A stretch of DNA of 64,000 nt, from NCBI RefSeq assembly GCF_016863555.1, contig NZ_BOPC01000022.1:62001-126000 (forward strand). Direction: 5' to 3'. The notes beneath the pieces are model-generated. The model was not told where the DNA came from, did no database searches, and was given only the letters and a program-made list of their open reading frames with translations. This DNA is from Micromonospora qiuiae. GTDB taxonomy: Bacteria > Actinomycetota > Actinomycetes > Mycobacteriales > Micromonosporaceae. The position numbers were made by a program, and so were the translations under genes. The first letter of the stretch is position 1. Every line of letters begins with the position of its first letter. This document shows positions 1 through 9,117 of this stretch, in pieces.

Positions 1-255
1 GCCGGGGAGACGGGCGAGCAGCTCATCGCCGACCTGCGGGCCCACGTGGCGAAGACGCTCGGGCCGATCGCCAAGCCCCGGCAGATCATGCTGGTGCCGG
101 AGTTGCCGAAGACCCGATCCGGCAAGATCATGCGCCGCCTGCTGCGGGACGTGGCGGAGAACCGCTCGCTGGGCGACGTGACCACGTTGCAGGACTCGTC
201 CGTGATGGAGCTGATCGCGTCCGGCATGAGCGGCGGCAAGTCCGACGAGGACTGA
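1..255 (+). CDS. acs: Acetyl-CoA synthetase, C-terminal fragment
   Basis: Only the last 84 codons are in the window; the reading frame is open from base 1. The enzyme ligates acetate to CoA through an acetyl-adenylate in the cytoplasm. The visible part is the mobile C-terminal domain: the stretch PKTRSGKIMRR contains the lysine that makes adenylate and is the usual site of regulatory acetylation, followed by the family-typical LGDVTTLQ run. The family is normally about 650 residues, so roughly 87% lies upstream. A strong hairpin terminator follows about 20 bases after the stop. Identification is firm from the SGKIMRRLLR signature. Confidence 0.9.
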   Translation, partial: AGETGEQLIADLRAHVAKTLGPIAKPRQIMLVPELPKTRSGKIMRRLLRDVAENRSLGDVTTLQDSSVMELIASGMSGGKSDED

Positions 256-273
256 CGGCAGGCGTACCACCGG

Positions 274-307
274 GACGGGTGGCGGTCCGAAGGGACCGCC
301 ACCCGTC
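274..307 (+). terminator. Hairpin terminator after acs
   Basis: Perfect 15-bp inverted repeat (274-288 with 293-307) around a GAAG loop, starting about 20 bases after the acs stop. There is no clear T-run, as is common in high-GC actinobacteria. Confidence 0.75.
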
Positions 308-496
308 GTCGTCTCGGCGGGCGCCGCCACCAAGGCGAACCCCCATCAAGCCACCAAGAAACCCCCATCAAATCGACGCAGCCCTCTTCCCAGCGGCCCC
401 AGTAGTGCATAAGTTCACCAGTGGCCCCATTTGTGGAGGCCATTCCACCGGCCCACAACCCCCGATGGGTCGGTTCCCTCGATCCGGAGGTACCAC

Positions 497-2917
497 GTGC
501 GGAAAGTCGCAGTGGGTCTGCTCGGGCTCTCGTTGACGGCGACTGGACTGACGGTCGGCGCATCTGCCGCCGCCGCGCCGGTGGCAGAGTCGCCGGCAGC
601 CGCCCCGTCGGTCGCCGAGCCCGCCCACGCCGAACACGATCTGCCGAATCCGCTGGAGGAGAAGCGCCGCGCCCTGCGTCAGGAGGGTCTGAGCGAGGTG
701 CTCTCGGGCCGCGCCACGCCGGAACGGATCAACGGCAGCACCGTGGTCAGGGTCGGCGACCGGGCCATCCGTGGCGGCAAGGCCGGTCGCAACGCCAGGA
801 CCACCAAACACGGCAAGGGCCCCGCCGAGAAGCAGTACGTCGAACTGTCCCGGGAGAAGACCGACCAGATCTTCGTGATCCTCGCCGAGTTCGGCGACGA
901 ACGGCACCCGAACTTCCCCGACCAGGACACCGACCCGGAGGTGCCCGGCCCGGCGCGGTTCGACGGGCCGCTGCACAACGAGATCCCGAAGCCGGACCGG
1001 CGGGTGGACAACTCCACCGTCTGGCAGCCGGACTACGACGCCGACCACTACCGGAAGCTCTACTTCGGCACCGGGCCCGGCGTCGAGTCGGTGAAGCAGT
1101 ACTTCGAGGCCCAGTCCTCCGGCCGCTACAGCGTCGACGGTGTGGTCACCGACTGGGTGAAGGTCAACTACAACCAGGCCCGGTACGGCCGCTCCAGCGG
1201 CTACCCGTGTGCGGAGATCATCTGCTCCAACGTCTGGGCGCTGGTGCGTGACGCGGCCAACCAGTGGGTCGCCGACCAGAAGGCGGCCGGCCGGAGCGAC
1301 GCGGAGATCGCCGCCGACGTACGGGCGATGGACAAATGGGACCGGTACGACCACGACGGTGACGGCGACTTCAACGAGCCGGACGGCTACATCGACCACT
1401 TCCAGATCGTGCATGCCGGCGGCGACATGGCCGACGTTGACCCGATCTACGGCGAGGACGCCATCTGGAGCCACCGCTGGTACGCGTACGCCTCCGACCA
1501 GGGTCGCACCGGCCCGCCGAACTTCCCGGCCGGCGGCACCCAGATCGGCAACACCGGTGTCTGGATCGGTGACTACACGATCCAGCCGGAGAACGGCGGC
1601 CGCAGCGTCTTCTACCACGAGTACGCCCACGACCTCGGCCTGCCAGACGACTACAACGTCATCAACGGCGGCGACAACAACAACGAGCACTGGACCCTGA
1701 TGGCCCAGAGCCGCCTCGGCGCCAAGAACGACGGCGGTATCGGCGAGCGCGGCGGCGACCTCGGCGCCTGGAACAAGCTCCAGCTCGGCTGGCTCGACTA
1801 CGAGGTGATCAAGGCCGGGCAGAAGCGCACCCTGGTCCTCGGCCCGCAGGAGTACCACACCGACGAGGCCCAGGCCGCCGTGGTGGTGCTGCCCGAGCGG
1901 GAGTACACCTTCGACAATGGCACGCCGTTCGAGGGCACCAAACAGTTCTTCTCCGGCAACGCCGACGACCTGAACAGCACCCTGACCCGTACGCTGGACC
2001 TGACCGGGAAGTCGTCGGCGGCAGTGTCGCTGAAGGGCCGTTACAACATCGAGGCGGAGTACGACTACCTCTTCTTCGAGACCTCGACCGACGGTGGGCG
2101 GACCTGGACCCCGCAGCCCGGCACGGTCGACGGCGAGCCGTTGAAGGAGATTTCCCCCGGCCGCTTCGCCCTGTACGGCAGCTCGGACGACGAGTGGGTG
2201 GACATCCAGATCCCGCTGGACGCGATGGTCGGCGATGTCGTCGGGTTCCGGCTGCGCTACCAGACCGACGGTGCGGTCTCCGAGGGCGGGTTCTTCGGTG
2301 ACGCGGCCACGCTGACCGCCGACGGCGAGACGGTCTTCACCGACGGTGCCGAGGACGGCGGGGCGGGCTGGACGCTGGCCGGTGGCTTCGAGGTGGTCGA
2401 GGAGACCTACACGCGCAGCTTCGCGAACTACTACATCGCGGGCACCCGGCAGTACATCTCGTACGACAAGTACCTCAAGACCGGCCCGTACTTCTTCGGG
2501 TACGCCAACACCAAGCCCGACCTGGTGGACCACTACCCGTACCAGGAGGGTCTGCTGATCTCCTACTGGAACACCCGGTGGGCGGACAACGACACGTTCG
2601 CACACCCGGGCGAGGGCCGAAACCTGATCATCGACTCCCGCCCCCGGCCGATCTACAACCTGACCGGGCAGCCCTGGCGGGCCCGGATCCAGGTCTACGA
2701 CGCGCCGTTCAGCCTGAAGAAGGCGGACTCGTTCACGCTGCACCTGAACAGCCAGCCGCAGCACATCCGCGGGCAGGCCGCGCAGCCGCTGTTCGACGAC
2801 ACGAAGCAGTACTGGTTCCCGGAGCTGCCGAACCACGGCGTCAAGCTTCCGGCCACCGGCACCAGGATCAGGGTGCTCGAGCAGAAGGGCATCCACACCA
2901 AGGTCCGGTTCTCCTGA
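497..2917 (+). CDS. Secreted M6-family metalloprotease (immune inhibitor A type)
   Basis: A 806-residue secreted zinc protease. The GTG start at 497 is chosen because GGAGG sits 6 bases upstream (486-490) and translation then opens with a classic signal peptide (basic VRK, a hydrophobic run, cleavage near ASAAAA). An upstream in-frame GTG at 431 would put 22 charged residues ahead of the signal. The catalytic motif HEYAHDLGLPDD has zinc ligands H374 and H378 and general base E375, the extended M6 form. C-terminal to it lie beta-rich regions typical of InhA proteins. Family members degrade host or environmental proteins. The gene stands alone with its own strong terminator. Product family is sure; substrate unknown. 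Confidence 0.9.
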   Translation: MRKVAVGLLGLSLTATGLTVGASAAAAPVAESPAAAPSVAEPAHAEHDLPNPLEEKRRALRQEGLSEVLSGRATPERINGSTVVRVGDRAIRGGKAGRNARTTKHGKGPAEKQYVELSREKTDQIFVILAEFGDERHPNFPDQDTDPEVPGPARFDGPLHNEIPKPDRRVDNSTVWQPDYDADHYRKLYFGTGPGVESVKQYFEAQSSGRYSVDGVVTDWVKVNYNQARYGRSSGYPCAEIICSNVWALVRDAANQWVADQKAAGRSDAEIAADVRAMDKWDRYDHDGDGDFNEPDGYIDHFQIVHAGGDMADVDPIYGEDAIWSHRWYAYASDQGRTGPPNFPAGGTQIGNTGVWIGDYTIQPENGGRSVFYHEYAHDLGLPDDYNVINGGDNNNEHWTLMAQSRLGAKNDGGIGERGGDLGAWNKLQLGWLDYEVIKAGQKRTLVLGPQEYHTDEAQAAVVVLPEREYTFDNGTPFEGTKQFFSGNADDLNSTLTRTLDLTGKSSAAVSLKGRYNIEAEYDYLFFETSTDGGRTWTPQPGTVDGEPLKEISPGRFALYGSSDDEWVDIQIPLDAMVGDVVGFRLRYQTDGAVSEGGFFGDAATLTADGETVFTDGAEDGGAGWTLAGGFEVVEETYTRSFANYYIAGTRQYISYDKYLKTGPYFFGYANTKPDLVDHYPYQEGLLISYWNTRWADNDTFAHPGEGRNLIIDSRPRPIYNLTGQPWRARIQVYDAPFSLKKADSFTLHLNSQPQHIRGQAAQPLFDDTKQYWFPELPNHGVKLPATGTRIRVLEQKGIHTKVRFS

Positions 2918-2935
2918 GCCGCTGAGCCGACCGAA

Positions 2936-2970
2936 CGATGCCCCGGGCAGGTCACCTGCCCGGGGCATCG
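2936..2970 (+). terminator. Hairpin terminator after the M6 protease
   Basis: Perfect 16-bp inverted repeat (2936-2951 with 2955-2970) around a 3-base loop, 18 bases after the protease stop codon. Confidence 0.85.
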
Positions 2971-3015
2971 CCCGCCTAGCCGGGCGAGCGGCGCCCGGGT
3001 CATAGGCTGTCGGTC

Positions 3016-3948
3016 ATGACCGAGCAGCGTGGCGATGCCGTCGACGAGTCCTGCGTCCTCACCGAAGGGCCGTGGACGCACCGGTTCGTCGGTGCCAACG
3101 GCAGCCGGTTCCACGTCGTCGAGGCCGGCACCGGGCCGATGGTGCTTTTCCTGCACGGTTTTCCCGAGCACTGGTGGGCCTGGCACCAGATGCTCCCGGC
3201 GCTCGCCGACGCCGGCTTCCGCGCCGTCGCCGTCGACCTGCGGGGCTACGGGGCCAGCGACAAACCACCGCGGGGGTACGACGGCTACACCCTCGCCGCC
3301 GACGTGGCCGGCATGATCCGGGCCCTGGGCGAACGCTCGGCCACCGTGGTCGGCACCGGTGCCGGCGGGATGATCGGCTGGACCGTGGCGACGTTCCACC
3401 CCAGGCTGGTCCGCCGGCTGATGGTGCTCGGTGCCCCGCACCCGCTGCGGCTACGCGCGGCGATCTTCGCCGATCCGCGTGGGCAGTTCGCCGCCTCCAC
3501 GCCCGCGCTGAAGTTCCAGCTGCCCCGCTACGAGCACGTCCTCACCCGCAACGAGGGCCGGGCGGTGGAGGAGATCCTGCGACGTTGGGGTGGCCCTCGG
3601 TGGGTCGCCGGCCCGGATTTCGCCGGGTACGCGCGGCGCTACCGGGAGGCCATGCGCATCCCGCAGGCCGCGTTCTGTGCGCTGGAGGGCTACCGGTGGG
3701 CGTTCCGGTCGGTGCTGCGGCTGCAGGGCTACCGGTTCGTCAAGTTGATGCAGCGACCGCTGGTCACCCCCACCCTGCAACTGCACGGCGCGCTGGACGA
3801 GGCCTCGTTGCCGCGTACCGCCCAGGGCTCGGGCCGCTACGTCAGCGCGCAGTACGAGTGGCGGCTGCTCGACCAGATCGGGCACTTCCCGCACCTGGAG
3901 GCGCCGGAACTGGTGCTGGGCGAGGTGCTGCGCTGGGCGAAATCCTGA
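3016..3948 (+). CDS. Alpha/beta hydrolase, epoxide-hydrolase-like, nucleophile missing
   Basis: A 310-residue alpha/beta-hydrolase-fold protein. The oxyanion motif HGFP (residues 47-50), the DLRGYGASDKP strand-loop (74-84), a late acid candidate D261 and catalytic-type H290 are in the usual places for the epoxide hydrolase/haloalkane dehalogenase family. The nucleophile elbow reads VVGTGAGG (111-118), so the residue that should be Asp or Ser is G115. The protein may be inactive as a hydrolase or use another chemistry. It stands between the protease and a convergent secretion-linked operon. A related hydrolase near acs occurs in other actinobacteria, from memory. No ribosome binding site is obvious at the ATG. 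Confidence 0.8.
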   Translation: MTEQRGDAVDESCVLTEGPWTHRFVGANGSRFHVVEAGTGPMVLFLHGFPEHWWAWHQMLPALADAGFRAVAVDLRGYGASDKPPRGYDGYTLAADVAGMIRALGERSATVVGTGAGGMIGWTVATFHPRLVRRLMVLGAPHPLRLRAAIFADPRGQFAASTPALKFQLPRYEHVLTRNEGRAVEEILRRWGGPRWVAGPDFAGYARRYREAMRIPQAAFCALEGYRWAFRSVLRLQGYRFVKLMQRPLVTPTLQLHGALDEASLPRTAQGSGRYVSAQYEWRLLDQIGHFPHLEAPELVLGEVLRWAKS

Positions 3949-3958
3949 CGGCGAAGAT

Positions 3959-4324
3959 TCAGACCCGTTGTTCGCGCAGGTCGGTGACCTCCGTGGCGGG
4001 TGCCCATCCCTGATAGACACCGAAGTCGAAGGCCTCCAGGCGCATCGCCTGCGCCACCGGCCAGCGTCCACCGGTGTACTCGACCCGCAGCCAGCCCTCG
4101 TGTTCCCCGAGCACGATGAACGGCTGGCCTTTCCAGGTGCAGGTCGTCCGCACGTACGCCAGTTCCTCGATCTCGGCGGCCGGTACGACCCGGACGTGCC
4201 GGCCGGGCCGTACCTCGGTGAAGCCGTCGCCCGGCTCCGGCCGGTAGAGCCGGACCTCGCCGCCGTCGGGGCTGGCATGGTACTCCCGCCCCCGCCAGCG
4301 GGCCACGTAGCCGTCCCGGATCAC
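3959..4324 (-). CDS. Conserved small protein coupled to the SseB-domain gene
   Basis: A 121-residue soluble protein with no signal or membrane segment, rich in Arg, Glu and Trp, reading like a small beta-strand domain (repeated short strands such as YVARWRGREY and HEGWLRVEYTGG). I do not recognise a named family. Its ATG overlaps the stop of the upstream 901-residue gene (ATGA, 4321-4324), so the two are translationally coupled and probably act together. The neighbourhood links both to type VII secretion. Function unknown. Confidence 0.75.
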   Translation of the reverse strand: MIRDGYVARWRGREYHASPDGGEVRLYRPEPGDGFTEVRPGRHVRVVPAAEIEELAYVRTTCTWKGQPFIVLGEHEGWLRVEYTGGRWPVAQAMRLEAFDFGVYQGWAPATEVTDLREQRV

Positions 4325-7026
4325 TGCTCACCGACCCGTCGCCAGGAAACCGTGTCGGCGTCGAGGACCGCGACCAGGCGTTCCGTCCCGTCCGCACCGA
4401 GGCGCAGCAACTGTGCGCCGTGCGGGAGCCGGACACTGTCCACCTTGAACTCGGCCAGTACGTCGCTGCTCTCACCGGGCGCGAAGCCGTTGCCCCGAAA
4501 CGGCGGACGCTCGATGACCCAGCCCTCCATGGCCCGCATGGCGGCCTCGTTCTGCCCGCCGTACGGGATCCGGTAGAGGCTGGGACGGTACGCGGGCCAC
4601 CGCAGCACGTAGATCTCGTCGGCGTCCGGAGTGAACGGCGACTCCGGATGGTGCAGACCGAGCGCGCGGTACAACTGGGCAGGGGTGGTGAGGTGGGCCA
4701 GCTCGGTCGCCCGGTGCACGAAACCGGAGACCCGGTCGTAGCCCCGTTCCAGGTAGTAGCCGAGTTGGCTCGGCGCGACCGCCTTCTGCATGACGATCGG
4801 CCGGGCGGGGTCGGCCACCGGTGCGGGCTTCTTCTCTTGGCCGCCCGATGGCGCTGGTGGGTCGGCGCTCGGCTCGGGCTCGCTCTCCGGGTCGTCGCCC
4901 AGGCCCAACTCGGTCGCCCAGTTGGACAGCCCGACGATCTGCTCACCGGGTAGCTTCGCCCCGACCGGGGTACCGGGGTTGACGGCGAACGACCACGACG
5001 GGTCGGGCCAACGGCTGATCATCTGGACGAAGCGGACCTGGATCGTGTCGGCGGCCGGGTCGGTGTGGTCGGCGAAGCGCTGTGGCGAGGTGTAGCCCAG
5101 CACGAACGTCTGGCCGTCCAGTTCCACGGCCGGCCAGACGAAACCCGGGTCGCCGGGTCGGCTGCCCGGTGCGGAGTCGGCGGCCACCGGCATCAGGACC
5201 CGAGCCAGCAGCAGCGTGGACAGGAAGGTGTCGGTGTTTCCGGCGTTCGCCGCGCTGAGCAGTTCCTTCTCCACCTCGTTGGCGGGCTGGAAATCGGCCA
5301 CGACGGCCGCCGGCACCTCCTGGGCCGGCGCGGTGGGCTCCGCCGGCACGCCGACGGGCGGCTCGGGTGCGATCGGCACCGCGGGCTCCGCCGACACCCC
5401 GACGGGCGACTCGGGTGCGATCGGCACGGTGGGCTCCGCCGACACCCCGACGGGCGACGGCAAAATCGGCACCGTGGGCTCCGGCTCGATCGTCGGCGTC
5501 GGAACGGTCCGTTCGGCATCGGCTCCGACGTTGCTGTCCAGCGGCACGTCGGCCTCGGGCCGTCCCGTCCGGGTTTCCCCAACGGCCGGGTGCGGGTGGT
5601 CCTCGAAGGCCGGTGCCGCGGTCAGGTCCCGGGCCTCGATGATGGTGCCCTCGATGACGATCGGCTTGAAATCACGCCGTGGCGCGGGCGGGCCGGAGAC
5701 CGGCTCCGCGATCGACGGCGGTTCCTCCGTGGGCTCCGTTGTTCGGCGACGGGGCAGCGCCTGGGTCGCCTCCGCGCCGGTGGGGTTCGCACCCGGCGAG
5801 GCCGTCCGGCTGACCTCGGGAGCCAGCCCCAGCGGGCGGGTCGGCTCCGACGTGGAACCGGCCTGCGACGCCAGTAGCTGGGTGACCTCCCCGCCCGGCT
5901 CCGGCCGAGCCGCGCCGCCGGACCGGGCGTCGTCGGTGAAGACGAAGGCTCGCGGCTCACCTCCGCCGGGCGGCCCCGCGGCCGGCCCTCGCCGTGGGAA
6001 TGGCTGCCCGCTGCGCCCAAGCCGGGGCGGCGGGGTGGCCCGATCGGCCAGCCGGTCGCTGCGGGAAGCGGGCCTTGCGGCCGCCGGTTCGAAGAACGAC
6101 CGCCGGCCCGCCTGGTCGACGCCGGGCTCAGCGGGCCCCCCGTTGGCCGGTGCCCCGGATCGTTCGGGCGCCGCCGGCCATCCCCGCCCCGGCAAACCAA
6201 CCCCTTCGGCGGGGGGCATCGGCCGGCGCGGAGGCAGAACGCCTCGGCCATCCGGCCCCACGCCGCCGACGGGCACACCCACGCCGGCAGGCCGAGTCGG
6301 CCCCGTAGCACCCGGCCGGTCACCGCCCGGCGGAGCCAACCGGTCCCCGCCGGCCGGCCGTGGACCCTCCGGAGCAATCCGGCCGGCATCCGGTTGCCCC
6401 GGTGCCCGGCCGGCGGGGCGCGGACGGTGCGGCTCGGCGACCGTGCTCGGTGTCGACGGAGGCACCTCGGGAAGGTGGAAGGCCGCGGGAACCACCGGCG
6501 GCGGCGCAGGGCTCGGGCCCACATCGGCCGGCCGCTGGTCCGGGGCCCGCTGGGCTGTTGGTCCGGCCGTGGCGGCGGCACGCGCTCGGTTCAGCGCCTC
6601 GACGCGTTCCAGTCGGGCTCGGGTGCCCACCGTCCGGCCGGGCAGGCGTACGTCACCGCGGGACAACTGGGTGACGTACCAGGCCGGCAGGTAGCCCTCG
6701 ACGGGCAGGCCGGGATTGACCGCCAGCCACCATTCGTGATTCGGCCAGTTCGCGGCCAGCTCCGGGTAGCCGATGCGCCGGCTGGGCCCGGCGTGCTCAC
6801 CGAGGCAGGCCCGCATCGCCTCGACCGAGGTGAAGGCCAGCACGTGGGTGCGGCCACCGGTGGTCCAGGTGCCCCAACCCGCTGGCGCGTGACCCGGCGC
6901 CTCAGCCGCAAGTGGCAACAGCAGCTCGACGCGGGACAAGATACGGAAGTAGAGCTGCTGATCGTTGTTGCGCAGCGCGTCCCGCATCGCCACCTCGGCC
7001 TCGGTGGCCGGCTCCCAGTCGGTCAC
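4321..7026 (-). CDS. Large protein with two SseB-like domains and a Pro-rich linker
   Basis: About 901 residues. An SseB-type domain lies near residues 10-130 (AFTSVEAMRACLG, then NHEWWLAVNPGLPVEGYLP), followed by a very long Pro/Gly/Arg-rich linker, a 16-residue tandem repeat, a second SseB-type domain (LGYTSPQRFADH, then PSWSFAVNPGTPVGAKLP), and a C-terminal domain of about 150 residues that I do not recognise. SseB-fold domains are common accessories of actinobacterial type VII loci, but their role is poorly defined. The GTG at 7026 is preferred over one at 7032 because the GGAGG upstream is then better spaced. It is divergent from the mycosin gene. The linker looks disordered. No signal peptide. 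Confidence 0.8.
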   Translation of the reverse strand: MTDWEPATEAEVAMRDALRNNDQQLYFRILSRVELLLPLAAEAPGHAPAGWGTWTTGGRTHVLAFTSVEAMRACLGEHAGPSRRIGYPELAANWPNHEWWLAVNPGLPVEGYLPAWYVTQLSRGDVRLPGRTVGTRARLERVEALNRARAAATAGPTAQRAPDQRPADVGPSPAPPPVVPAAFHLPEVPPSTPSTVAEPHRPRPAGRAPGQPDAGRIAPEGPRPAGGDRLAPPGGDRPGATGPTRPAGVGVPVGGVGPDGRGVLPPRRPMPPAEGVGLPGRGWPAAPERSGAPANGGPAEPGVDQAGRRSFFEPAAARPASRSDRLADRATPPPRLGRSGQPFPRRGPAAGPPGGGEPRAFVFTDDARSGGAARPEPGGEVTQLLASQAGSTSEPTRPLGLAPEVSRTASPGANPTGAEATQALPRRRTTEPTEEPPSIAEPVSGPPAPRRDFKPIVIEGTIIEARDLTAAPAFEDHPHPAVGETRTGRPEADVPLDSNVGADAERTVPTPTIEPEPTVPILPSPVGVSAEPTVPIAPESPVGVSAEPAVPIAPEPPVGVPAEPTAPAQEVPAAVVADFQPANEVEKELLSAANAGNTDTFLSTLLLARVLMPVAADSAPGSRPGDPGFVWPAVELDGQTFVLGYTSPQRFADHTDPAADTIQVRFVQMISRWPDPSWSFAVNPGTPVGAKLPGEQIVGLSNWATELGLGDDPESEPEPSADPPAPSGGQEKKPAPVADPARPIVMQKAVAPSQLGYYLERGYDRVSGFVHRATELAHLTTPAQLYRALGLHHPESPFTPDADEIYVLRWPAYRPSLYRIPYGGQNEAAMRAMEGWVIERPPFRGNGFAPGESSDVLAEFKVDSVRLPHGAQLLRLGADGTERLVAVLDADTVSWRRVGEQ
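5335..5475 (-). repeat. 48-bp tandem repeat inside the SseB-domain gene
   Basis: Units 5335-5382, 5383-5430 and 5431-5475 (the last 3 bp shorter) are near-identical and keep frame, encoding three copies of a 16-residue unit of the type PVGVSAEPTVPIAPE. This is an in-frame length-variable spacer between two folded domains. Confidence 0.85.
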
Positions 7027-7178
7027 GGCCACCCCTCCTCCCGGGCACCGGCCATTAGTGCCGGTTACAACCTACAAGGTGACCCCAAGATCACAATGTC
7101 ACCCCGGCGGCGGGGCGCCAGGTGAAGTTCAAGGAGATAACATCCCGTTCCGATGTCGCCACGATACGGAGGCGGTCG

Positions 7179-8399
7179 ATGTCCCGGTGCAGCCCCCGCC
7201 TGATCCTCGCGGGTCTGGCCGTCGGTCTGCTGGCCGGCCCGACGACCGGCATACCAGACGCCAGAGCCGAGCTGGTCGGGTCGCGCGCCGCGCCGCACTG
7301 CACGTCGTCACCACCAGCCCCGGTCCGCCCGGTCTCCGCCGTCCCGTGGCCCCAACAGCGGTACGCCCCGGAGAGGTTGACGCCGCTGGCGACCGGGTCA
7401 GGAGTAACCGTGGCGGTGATCGATTCGGGCGTGGACCGGCGACACCCCCAACTCGCCGGGCGCGTGCTGGCCGGTATCGATCTGCTCGACCCGGGCGGCG
7501 ACGGGACCCTGGACTGCGTCGGCCACGGCACCGGGGTGGCGAGCGTCATCGCCGCCGCGCCGCAGGACGGGATCACCTTCCGTGGGCTGGCCCCGGACGC
7601 TCGGATCCTGCCGGTACGCGTCAGTGAGCAGCAGGTCGTGGACGGCCGGGGCGCGGGCCGTACGGTCGGACCGGACGACTTCGCCCGGGCGATCCGCTGG
7701 GCGGTCGACAACGACGCCGACGTGCTCAACCTCTCCGTCGTGCTGTACGCCGACCATCCAGCGGTGCGAGCAGCGGTCGCCGACGCGGTCGCGCGGGACG
7801 TGGTGGTGGTCGCCGCCGTCGGTAACCTGCACGGCAGCGGTGACCCGCGTCCCTACCCGGCCGCGTACGAGGGGGTGCTCGGGGTCGGCGCGATGGGTGC
7901 GGACGGGGTTCGGGCCGACTTCTCCCAGGCCGGTTCCTATCTCGACCTGGTCGCCCCGGGCACGGACGTGCTGATCGCGGCCCCCGGCAGGGGCCATCAC
8001 CGAGCCGAGGGGACCAGCTATGCCGTGCCCTTCGTGGCCGCTACCGCGGCGCTGCTGCGCCAGTATCGTCCCGAGCTGACCGCCGCGGAGGTGGCCACCC
8101 GGATCGTCGCCACCACCGATCCGGCTCCGGACGACGGGTACGGCACGGGCGTGCTCAACCCGTACCGGGCGATCACCGAGGCCGGCGGCGTCCCGGGCCC
8201 CGCTGAACCGGCCGCCACGCTCGCCGATGACCGGGTCGATCCGGCTCGGCTCGCACAGCAGGCCCGGCGTGCCGACGCCCGGCAGCGCGCGGTGCGGCTG
8301 GCCGGCACGGGCGTGCTGGTGGTGGCCGCCATCGTGCTGGCGGCCGTGATCGTGCCCGCCGGCACTCGCCGGCGCTGGCGCCCCGCCGACCCGCGCTGA
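7179..8399 (+). CDS. mycP: Type VII secretion mycosin (S8 subtilisin protease)
   Basis: A 406-residue membrane-anchored subtilisin of the mycosin group, which processes substrates of and stabilises ESX/type VII machines. The ATG at 7179 follows GGAGG (7168-7172) by 6 bases; an in-frame ATG at 7122 would add a non-signal leader. A signal peptide (LILAGLAVGLLAG) leads to a complete triad: D82 (VIDSG), H116 (GHGTG) and S280 (GTSYA). A single membrane segment near the C-terminus (VLVVAAIVLAAVIV) and a basic tail give the standard mycosin topology. It is divergent from the SseB-domain gene and convergent with the WXG100 pair. Confidence 0.93.
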   Translation: MSRCSPRLILAGLAVGLLAGPTTGIPDARAELVGSRAAPHCTSSPPAPVRPVSAVPWPQQRYAPERLTPLATGSGVTVAVIDSGVDRRHPQLAGRVLAGIDLLDPGGDGTLDCVGHGTGVASVIAAAPQDGITFRGLAPDARILPVRVSEQQVVDGRGAGRTVGPDDFARAIRWAVDNDADVLNLSVVLYADHPAVRAAVADAVARDVVVVAAVGNLHGSGDPRPYPAAYEGVLGVGAMGADGVRADFSQAGSYLDLVAPGTDVLIAAPGRGHHRAEGTSYAVPFVAATAALLRQYRPELTAAEVATRIVATTDPAPDDGYGTGVLNPYRAITEAGGVPGPAEPAATLADDRVDPARLAQQARRADARQRAVRLAGTGVLVVAAIVLAAVIVPAGTRRRWRPADPR

Positions 8400-8477
8400 G
8401 CATGCCGGCCGGATCGGGTCCCGACCGGCGCTCGATCGATGGTGGACTGACGCCGGCCGAAGGCGGCCGGCGGTAGC

Positions 8478-8771
8478 TCACTGGAATAGCCCGACGTTCT
8501 TCTTCTCGGTGTCGAGGTAGTCGGCCGCGGACTCGTCCACCGCCACCTTGATGTCGCGCAGCATCGCCTGGAGGTCCTGCGAGGCGTTGCGCCACCGGGA
8601 CTGCCGCTGCTCGTACGCCTGCTGCGCCTCGCCGGACCAGGTGGCCACCAGCGGGGCGGCGTCGCGCTCCAACTGGCCGAGCTGCGACTCGAGCGTGTTC
8701 GACGCCCGCTGGATGTCCGCGCTGGCCTGCTGCAACGCGGCGAAGTTGACGACCAGCACACCGTGCTCCAT
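8478..8771 (-). CDS. WXG100 family protein (EsxA/EsxB-like)
   Basis: A 97-residue helical-hairpin protein with the turn motif W45-S46-G47 and a C-terminal YLDTE, which fits the YxxxD/E type VII export signal. No signal peptide, as expected. It lies 25 bases downstream of a second WXG100 gene on the same strand, so the two likely form the secreted heterodimer. Mycosin and EccE flank them. I cannot say which corresponds to EsxA and which to EsxB, though the export signal usually sits on the EsxB/PE-like partner. Confidence 0.9.
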   Translation of the reverse strand: MEHGVLVVNFAALQQASADIQRASNTLESQLGQLERDAAPLVATWSGEAQQAYEQRQSRWRNASQDLQAMLRDIKVAVDESAADYLDTEKKNVGLFQ

Positions 8772-8796
8772 CGAATGTCTCCCCCTCAGTCGTGGT

Positions 8797-9117
8797 CTAG
8801 AGCGGCAGCTGGATGCCGCCGCGGTTGGTGGCGGACACCCGGCTGGCCGCCTCGGCGTCCGACGCGTCGTAGTGGACGCCGGCGGTCCGGATCGCGCCCG
8901 CGGTCTCCCGCAGCGCCTGCTGCAGGCTCGCCTGATCCTGCGCCCACTGCTGCTTGACCTGCTCGAACGACCGGCCGCCCGCCCCGCGCCAGGCCTGCTG
9001 GAGGACTTCCAGCTGGGCCATCAATCCGCTGAGCATGGACTGCAACGACTGGTCCACCTGCTCGAACTTCACCGCGGTCTGCTGCATCACCGCGGCCTCT
9101 GTCTGGGTCTGGGACAC
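8797..9117 (-). CDS. WXG100 family protein (EsxA/EsxB-like), partner
   Basis: A 106-residue WXG100 protein with W43-R44-G45 at the helix turn (QQAWRGAGGRSF) flanked by two amphipathic helices. The GTG at 9117 gives the family's usual length; reading on upstream would add a Pro/Arg-rich stretch that looks non-coding and no better start. It is the first gene of the esx pair and is divergent from eccE across about 235 bases that should hold promoters for both directions. Confidence 0.88.
   Translation of the reverse strand: MSQTQTEAAVMQQTAVKFEQVDQSLQSMLSGLMAQLEVLQQAWRGAGGRSFEQVKQQWAQDQASLQQALRETAGAIRTAGVHYDASDAEAASRVSATNRGGIQLPL

Noticed and set aside
368..2968. Long minus-strand open frame opposite the M6 protease
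   Set aside because: It mirrors a certain gene, has Val/Leu/Arg-skewed composition expected from antisense high-GC codons, and no domain.
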